21,753 nt of DNA, from the NCBI GenBank assembly GCA_046545575.1, contig JBKGZM010000031.1:1-21753 (forward strand), written 5' to 3'. Source of the stretch: JAGXOF01 sp046545575 (lineage in GTDB: Bacteria > Chloroflexota > Dehalococcoidia > SZUA-161 > SpSt-899). The translations under genes and the position numbers were made by a program. Every line of letters begins with the position of its first letter. The stretch's first letter is position 1. Below the pieces are notes generated by a model that was not told the DNA's origin, did not search any database, and was given only the letters and a program-made list of their open reading frames with translations. Positions 17,796 through 21,753 of the stretch are shown here, in pieces.

Positions 17796-18635
17796 CTATC
17801 GCTTCTTCGGGTAACCAACGGCGTCGTCTACCGGGCTGACCGTGTCCTGTAGTTTCTTTGGGTCCATTTTGAAGGCAGAAGCCGCTTCAGTCAACGAAGG
17901 GTGGGTCACTCGCGCAGCGCGCCATAACTCAGCTGGCCGCAAATCGTCTCCGTTGGGGGACTCGATTGTATTGAATAACATATACACATCGTCATGATGT
18001 AGGATTGCGGGGCCAATCCGTTTCTTCGCCATCTTTGTTAATGTTCGCTTTTGCTGCCGGTTCAACCTGGTACTTGGTTGTCCCTTGAAGGTGGTACCGT
18101 GGAGCTCATCGCCCAGAAAATTTTGGCTCAGCTCTGCTTGGGTTATGTCTTGACTTTCGCAGAAAGCACGGAATATTAGGGCGTTCCAGAGGAGTACTGT
18201 ATTGTCACATCGGGGGTCCACTTTGATGGCGCCATCTGCCTTATTGTCCTCACTGTTGAAGAACTCTCGCAGGAAATATTCCATCGTTTCAATTGCATAG
18301 TTTAGATCGGCATGATTTAGGGCAGATACCCATTTTCTACTCACCTCTATCGGTGAAATCAAACGCACAGGCTTGGAAAGGGTCTCATACATTATTGACA
18401 CACCTGAATCCACAAGCCGTTGACTACTCCTCGATCTCATCGCCTCAACAATATTCCCGTAGGCCTCATAGGCCTCTGCGCAATCCCGGAGGGTCACCTC
18501 CAAGACAGCGGCGGCGATCTTGGACCACTCCCATTCCGGGGCGTTAGTGGGATAGTATTGCCGCTTACCTGGCTCCAGTAAGCAATACGTGCGGGGCGGG
18601 GTTATTGCGGGTGCTTTTATGGTCTCACTCTGCAT
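17796..18635 (-). CDS. Protein of unknown function, 279 aa, first gene of the element
   Basis: The ATG is preceded by GAGGGGGATCC, and a TATAAT lies about 20 bases upstream, giving a very short leader. The protein is soluble and mostly helical with no motif I can name. A basic segment SRLNRQQKRTLTKMAKKRIG (about 187-208) could bind nucleic acid. The C-terminal HPSLTEAASAFKMDPKKLQDTV has the feel of a HTH. It is transcribed on its own, since a terminator follows. In similar elements this place is often held by a replication or regulatory gene, which is a guess here. Confidence 0.75.
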   Translation of the reverse strand: MQSETIKAPAITPPRTYCLLEPGKRQYYPTNAPEWEWSKIAAAVLEVTLRDCAEAYEAYGNIVEAMRSRSSQRLVDSGVSIMYETLSKPVRLISPIEVSRKWVSALNHADLNYAIETMEYFLREFFNSEDNKADGAIKVDPRCDNTVLLWNALIFRAFCESQDITQAELSQNFLGDELHGTTFKGQPSTRLNRQQKRTLTKMAKKRIGPAILHHDDVYMLFNTIESPNGDDLRPAELWRAARVTHPSLTEAASAFKMDPKKLQDTVSPVDDAVGYPKKR

Positions 18636-18653
18636 GGATCCCCCTCTATCTTT

Positions 18654-18659
18654 ATTATA
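18654..18659 (-). promoter_or_regulatory. -10 box of the 279-aa gene
   Basis: A consensus TATAAT on the minus strand. The -35 region is weak (TGCAAT near 18677-18682). It is divergent from the plus-strand TATAAT at 18690-18695. Confidence 0.5.
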
Positions 18660-18689
18660 GCGGCCTTCCGTTCAGCATTGCATCCCTGC

Positions 18690-18695
18690 TATAAT
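18690..18695 (+). promoter_or_regulatory. -10 box pointing out of the element across attR
   Basis: A consensus TATAAT on the plus strand with a poor -35. A transcript from it would be about 110 bases and end at the terminator 18780-18810. Confidence 0.35.
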
Positions 18696-18757
18696 GTTCG
18701 GCGGCAAAATCATCGTCATCGGGTTCGTAGCGTTTGTTGCCAAGTACCGAAAGAGCT

Positions 18758-18766
18758 CCCCCGCTA
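18758..18766 (+). repeat. attR core, CCCCCGCTA
   Basis: This directly repeats the tRNA-fMet 3' end at 6509-6517. It is followed at once by CCA (18767-18769), as expected for the chromosomal half of the broken tRNA gene. Confidence 0.8.
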
Positions 18767-18779
18767 CCAATAAGAGGAT

Positions 18780-18815
18780 AAAGGCAGACCGCATGTGCGA
18801 GTCTGCCTTTTTGTT
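18780..18815 (+). terminator. Intrinsic terminator, originally of the 23S-tRNA-fMet unit
   Basis: AAAGGCAGAC (18780-18789), an 11-base loop and GTCTGCCTTT (18801-18810), followed by TTGTTTT. It sits 11 bases after the CCA of attR, so before integration it would have ended the tRNA transcript. Confidence 0.85.
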
Positions 18816-19052
18816 TTATCCCCTCCCTAATAATTTCTCAATTCGATTTGGCGCATTGTAATTCTGATCCCGATTTTCATCATGACAGGTTTTGAAGGGC
18901 TAATTCATCATCCCGGTCCGCCAGAGGAGGATAAACTCCAGCCGGAATTTGGAAATGTAGGGCGGCATTTGATATGCCGCCAATTGCGGCGGGGTATAAA
19001 ACCCCACCCTACGCTGGATTCCGGATCGGAGTCCGGAATGACATCTCAAATG
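18816..19052. repeat. Intergenic region with palindromic repeat element (MITE/REP-like), core 18957-19039
   Basis: The outer inverted repeat is GTAGGG (18957-18962) / CCCTAC (19007-19012). Inside are a GGCGGCAT/ATGCCGCC hairpin and a GGGGT/ACCCC hairpin. Just outside, ATTCCGGA (19018-19025) / TCCGGAAT (19032-19039) forms another. It looks like a composite of dispersed, non-coding palindromes. No gene is seen in this stretch. Confidence 0.65.
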
Positions 19053-19331
19053 TTACAAGGTACTAGGGGCCTCCTTTTTCCGTATTTCCCGAACCGCTAA
19101 AAGGAGTGATAAGACAGTGAATCCTGAGACGAGATAGTGTAAGTCAACGTAACTGTCGACCCATTGGATAAAGTCATAGAAGACTGTGTCTCTCCAAGAT
19201 CCTAGCACGAACAGTAAAAAGAACAGGGCTAGAGTAATCCACAGCGTCCGTACCGGGAACTTCAGATACACCAACACTCCGTGTAATAGACAAGCAGAAG
19301 CCGTATCCTCAAGGAACAGGAGCCAGTCCAA
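19053..19331 (-). CDS. Small integral membrane protein, 92 aa
   Basis: This probably starts at TTG (19331). No strong ribosome binding site is seen, and the frame opens only five codons earlier after a stop. The sequence has three apolar segments: about 11-26, TLWITLALFFLLFVLG (29-44) and YLVSGFTVLSLLLAV (66-80), with a positively charged end (REIRKK) likely cytoplasmic. No family is recognised. It lies just outside the element and points toward the palindromic repeat. The length and apolar pattern support a real protein, and the weak start is the main doubt. Confidence 0.55.
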   Translation of the reverse strand: MDWLLFLEDTASACLLHGVLVYLKFPVRTLWITLALFFLLFVLGSWRDTVFYDFIQWVDSYVDLHYLVSGFTVLSLLLAVREIRKKEAPSTL

Positions 19332-19450
19332 AAACTCTAATGGTTTTCTAAGGGTTTTTTAGTGAAACTCTAACCTATTTCTGGGGTTTTTCTAATGAGC
19401 AATACCCTACAATAGATAGTGGCAGACATTGCCGGACACAAACCCAGTTA

Positions 19451-19966
19451 ATGAACAGGCCACCCATTGTTGATCTTCCACCGAGTACCGAGCCTTCTTA
19501 TGAACAGGGGAAGCTTTCCATTCCCTGTTTCCGTTGCGGAGTTTGTTGTACCAGATACCAGGTTCGCATGAACCTGATAGAGGCCCAGCGAATCGCAGAT
19601 GGACTCGGGCTGACCTGGGACCAATTTCTGGACAAATACGTCGACCAGCGCTGGCCCGGAGAGGAAAGCTTCCTGCTCCGACAGATCAATGGAGTATGTG
19701 TCTTTCTCCGCAACGAAAGTGATCAAAAATGCACTTGCATGATTCATCATTTCAAGCCCTCCGCATGCCTGGAGTGGACGGCCAGCGTCTGCAGGCCAGA
19801 ATGCCAAGAAGGGTTAGCTCGATACTGGGGATTGACAGTGGGCCAGACAGGGCAACTCAGTGGTCCCAAAGAAAAGCTGGGCGACTTTATTTCTTTTCTG
19901 AGTACATGCCCGGTCATTCAAACAGGTTTCGCTCCTCGGAGTTATAATTTCCAAACATATAGATAG
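19451..19966 (+). CDS. YkgJ-family cysteine cluster protein
   Basis: This 171-aa protein has the YkgJ/CxxxCxxCC signature CFRCGVCC (Cys26, Cys29, Cys32, Cys33). Further cysteines lie in GVCVFL, CTCMIHHFKPSACLEW and CRPEC, which together fit a family thought to bind a zinc ion or an iron-sulfur cluster. The biochemical role of the family is unsettled. It is followed after 12 bases by the CetZ-like gene, whose ribosome binding site starts right at this stop, so the two are likely co-transcribed. A possible -10 TACAAT lies at 19408-19413. Confidence 0.85.
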   Translation: MNRPPIVDLPPSTEPSYEQGKLSIPCFRCGVCCTRYQVRMNLIEAQRIADGLGLTWDQFLDKYVDQRWPGEESFLLRQINGVCVFLRNESDQKCTCMIHHFKPSACLEWTASVCRPECQEGLARYWGLTVGQTGQLSGPKEKLGDFISFLSTCPVIQTGFAPRSYNFQTYR

Positions 19967-19978
19967 AAGGAGATATAA

Positions 19979-21061
19979 ATGAGATTGGGAGGAATAGGCG
20001 TAGGACAAGCAGGGGGTAAAATTCTGGACCTGCTAGCTTACCATGACACCTACGGTCAGCACCATAACATTCTTCCCTTCGCCATTGCGGTAAATTCAGC
20101 ACGGTCTGACCTTATGGGGCTCAAGATAATCCCCAAGAACAATCAGATCCTTGTAGGACAAACCGAGGTAAGAGGACACGGGGTAGGGCTGCGTCGAGAA
20201 ATAGGCGCAAAGGTGATCGAGCAGCAGCTACACCTCATAATGCGTTCTGTGGCCGAGAAGGGCCTGTATAGAGTTGATGCCTTCCTGGTAATAGCTGGAC
20301 TAGGGGGCGGGACGGGCTCCGGCGGCGTCCCACTCGTTGTAGAGCAGCTAAAATCCGTCTATGACCAGCCAGTGTTTGCCTTGGGGGTGATTCCGAGTTC
20401 AGAGGAAGGCAAGCTGATGACCGATAATGCCAGGCAAGCTATTAAGGAACTACACAAGGTAGCTGATGGTATTCTTCTCTTTGATAACGAAGTATGGAAA
20501 AAGGAGGGGATACCGATCCAGGAATGCTACAAAACCATGAATTATGAACTTATAAAGCCCATCCCCTACCTGATGGGTGCCGGTGAGGTCTCGGGAAACA
20601 AAGTGGGGATAAAGGTAGTCGATGCATCGGATATTATGGCTACCTGGAAGGACATAGCTTATATCGGGTACTCCGAGCTGAAGGCTAAAACGTTAAAGAA
20701 ACAGCTCAATTTCTTTAAGCGTAGAACTTCAATAGACGAACTGGACCCGGTGCTCGCTACCCTTACTGTAGTGAAAAACGCAGCAGGGATGAGGCTTAGT
20801 GGGATATGTGGCCGGAATCAGGCGACAAAAGCCTTAATGCTCATTGCTGGACCCTCGGGTCAGTTAAATATGGAAGGGTTTTCCCAGGCCAAGTCATGGT
20901 TGCAAAACTACATTGGGGAATCCGGAGAGATAAGAGGGGGAGATTATCCGCTTGAGAATGTCAATGAGCTGTCAGGAATTGTAATGCTCGCAGGCATCAC
21001 GGAGATCCCAAGGATTGGGCTGTCTTTATCTCATGCAGCAAGCTCGAAGAAGGCGACATAA
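19979..21061 (+). CDS. Tubulin/FtsZ-superfamily GTPase, CetZ-like
   Basis: The 360-aa protein opens with the nucleotide-binding glycine loop GGIGVGQAGGKI (4-15) and has the tubulin signature GLGGGTGSGG (107-116), a clear GTP-binding pair. The T7 region reads KVVDASDIM (212-220). It keeps two acidic residues (Asp215, Asp218), but the FtsZ asparagine appears replaced by valine, so polymer-linked GTP hydrolysis may differ. The start follows AAGGAG by 6 bases. It is not next to ftsA or murein genes, which argues against the main FtsZ. CetZ proteins of archaea shape cells; a similar cytoskeletal role here is inference. Confidence 0.88.
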   Translation: MRLGGIGVGQAGGKILDLLAYHDTYGQHHNILPFAIAVNSARSDLMGLKIIPKNNQILVGQTEVRGHGVGLRREIGAKVIEQQLHLIMRSVAEKGLYRVDAFLVIAGLGGGTGSGGVPLVVEQLKSVYDQPVFALGVIPSSEEGKLMTDNARQAIKELHKVADGILLFDNEVWKKEGIPIQECYKTMNYELIKPIPYLMGAGEVSGNKVGIKVVDASDIMATWKDIAYIGYSELKAKTLKKQLNFFKRRTSIDELDPVLATLTVVKNAAGMRLSGICGRNQATKALMLIAGPSGQLNMEGFSQAKSWLQNYIGESGEIRGGDYPLENVNELSGIVMLAGITEIPRIGLSLSHAASSKKAT

Positions 21062-21177
21062 ATTACAAACGGGTATATTAAGCTTTTGAGGCCCGACCGT
21101 GGCTTCAACCGCCGGAGGAATATATCTCCTCCTTCTGCAACGGCAAAGACGATTCCAGAGCCGGCGACGGCCACATC
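21062..21177. other. Short intergenic region after the CetZ-like gene
   Basis: This holds a 5-bp GGAGG/CCTCC hairpin (21113-21131) but no clear terminator. A reading frame from 21099 continues into the next gene but has no translation signal. Confidence 0.35.
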
Positions 21178-21206
21178 TTGACGTGAGAAGAAAGTCCGTT
21201 TATAAT
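21178..21206 (+). promoter_or_regulatory. Strong sigma-70 promoter
   Basis: TTGACG (21178-21183), a 17-base spacer and a consensus TATAAT (21201-21206). The next ATG is at 21219, only 12 bases after the -10, so the transcript would have a leader of about 6 bases or be nearly leaderless. Confidence 0.75.
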
Positions 21207-21218
21207 AGGTTCCCTAAA

Positions 21219-21617
21219 ATGATTTCAGACGGATACAGGGTAGAATCGTTTTACGATGAACTGTTTGCCTCTGACGGGCAACCCCGCCCATCAGCCAGGC
21301 CTCTTATAGACCGTATCAACACCCTCCCCAACGGGGAACTCGAACGCAGGCAAAGGACAGCGGAGGCTGCTCTGCTTCAGATGGGCATCACCTTTACGGT
21401 CTACGACAGCGATGGCCAACTCTACGTACTGGAAGACAACCTCCGTTGTCCTTCGGGCATCTCATACGTGCTGGAAAACCGTGAGATTTTGAAACACACC
21501 CTGCCCCTACTCTTCGAAGATATGAACATTCGCCCGGTGGATGATTATCCCACCTGGTTGCTGGAGACGCTTGTCTATCTGGCATCCGAACATATAGATT
21601 CGCCCTCGGTACCTTGA
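21219..21617 (+). pseudogene. Shortened circularly permuted ATP-grasp type protein (CP_ATPgrasp/DUF404-DUF407) with internal deletion
   Basis: The 132-aa product begins like the large CP-ATP-grasp proteins: GYRVESFYDELFASDGQPRP, then RRQRTAEAALLQMGITFTVY. It then jumps to DSDGQLYVLEDNLRCPSGIS and SYVLENREILKHTLP, which in full-length relatives (around 450-500 aa) lie about a hundred residues later, and ends soon after RPVDDYPTWLLETL. So a central block and the C-terminal half seem to be missing while the frame remains open. It is most likely a remnant, although a shortened functional protein cannot be ruled out, since it keeps a very good promoter. The start at 21219 is chosen to match the family N-terminus. 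Confidence 0.65.
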
Positions 21618-21690
21618 AGCCTATGCTTTTAAAGTAGGAGCTAAAGGGAGGCATACCCTTTGTTAAATAATACTATGAAAGGGGGATTAT

Positions 21691-21753
21691 ATGGTAAGTT
21701 CAGAACTCAGGACAAAGGTGCTTACTCAGGCACGAAATACTGAGAATAATTTA
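21691..21753 (+). CDS. Start of an unidentified gene (partial, 21 codons)
   Basis: An ATG preceded by AAAGGGGG (8 bases upstream) opens MVSSELRTKVLTQARNTENN and runs off the window. It could be the next part of the broken ATP-grasp locus, in which such genes are often followed by an alpha-E domain gene, but this is too short to assign. Confidence 0.55.
   Translation, partial: MVSSELRTKVLTQARNTENNL

Larger units (their letters stand above)
6509..18766 (-). mobile_element. Integrated element of about 12.25 kb at tRNA-fMet, with large serine recombinase, replication module and giant protein
   Basis: The boundaries are 9-bp direct repeats CCCCCGCTA. The right copy is followed by CCA and an intrinsic terminator, as expected for the original tRNA 3' end. 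Convincing genes all point leftward: 279-aa protein, two small proteins, DnaB-N-like protein, SF3/AAA helicase with repeat array, two tiny basic proteins, the 1,560-aa protein, a 194-aa protein, a winged-helix-like protein, an excisionase-like HTH, a 59-aa protein and the integrase. No capsid, terminase, portal, relaxase or secretion genes are recognised. It could be an integrative plasmid, a satellite, or a virus with unfamiliar structural genes. Confidence 0.85.

Noticed and set aside
18716..18766. Possible remnant of the tRNA 3' half (TCATCGGG at nearly the same distance from the core as in tRNA-fMet)
   Set aside because: Only the 8-mer and the 9-bp core agree; the bases between do not align, so it may be chance.
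18695..18860. Small plus-strand frame starting MFGGKIIVIGFVAFVAKYRK
   Set aside because: No ribosome binding site; its ATG overlaps the TATAAT box, and it crosses attR and the tRNA terminator.
21099..21218. N-terminal extension of the ATP-grasp fragment
   Set aside because: It covers the promoter and has low-complexity basic sequence unlike the family; the family N-terminus fits the start at 21219.

Overview
The window looks like a chromosomal segment of a Dehalococcoidia-like member of the Chloroflexota (about 50-55% GC by eye). This is inferred from three things: a 23S rRNA gene with its own promoter and no 16S or 5S beside it, an LL-diaminopimelate aminotransferase of the type common in that group, and a tubulin/CetZ-like protein outside any cell-division cluster. 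No search was run, so the placement is provisional.

Layout. Positions 1-3111 are chromosomal genes on the minus strand: dapL, hflX, a biotinyl carrier protein, and the first 13 codons of the gene after it. Positions 3218-6517 form a plus-strand RNA unit: promoter, 23S rRNA flanked by a long processing stem, then an initiator tRNA-fMet. Positions 6509-18766 are an integrated mobile element of about 12.25 kb. Positions 18767-21753 are chromosome again: the separated CCA end and terminator of the tRNA gene, a palindromic repeat, a small membrane protein, a YkgJ-family protein, a CetZ-like tubulin homologue, a shortened ATP-grasp-like gene, and the start of another gene.

The mobile element is the main discovery. 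It is bounded by a 9-bp repeat, CCCCCGCTA, which is the 3' end of the tRNA. At the left junction the tRNA runs into element DNA. At the right junction the same 9 bp is followed by CCA and an intrinsic terminator, which were evidently the original 3' end of the tRNA gene. All convincing element genes are on the minus strand, running from a 279-aa protein at the right end to a large serine recombinase at the left end. Between them lie small proteins, a DnaB-N-like protein, an SF3/AAA-type replication helicase, a giant 1,560-aa protein of unknown function with internal repeats, a winged-helix-like protein and an excisionase-like HTH protein.

Two features stand out. First, the recombinase reading frame crosses the attachment site. 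Its last 12 residues are read from the antisense strand of the tRNA, and reconstructing the circular form gives a different 30-residue tail. Second, the 3' end of the helicase gene carries ten copies of a 10-12-bp sequence (TGTAGACGCTAC) in both orientations and in different reading frames. This points to a DNA-level function such as an iteron-type replication origin. I see no capsid, portal, terminase, relaxase or type IV secretion genes, so the element could be an integrative plasmid, a satellite, or a virus with unrecognised structural proteins. The giant protein is the best candidate for a novel function.
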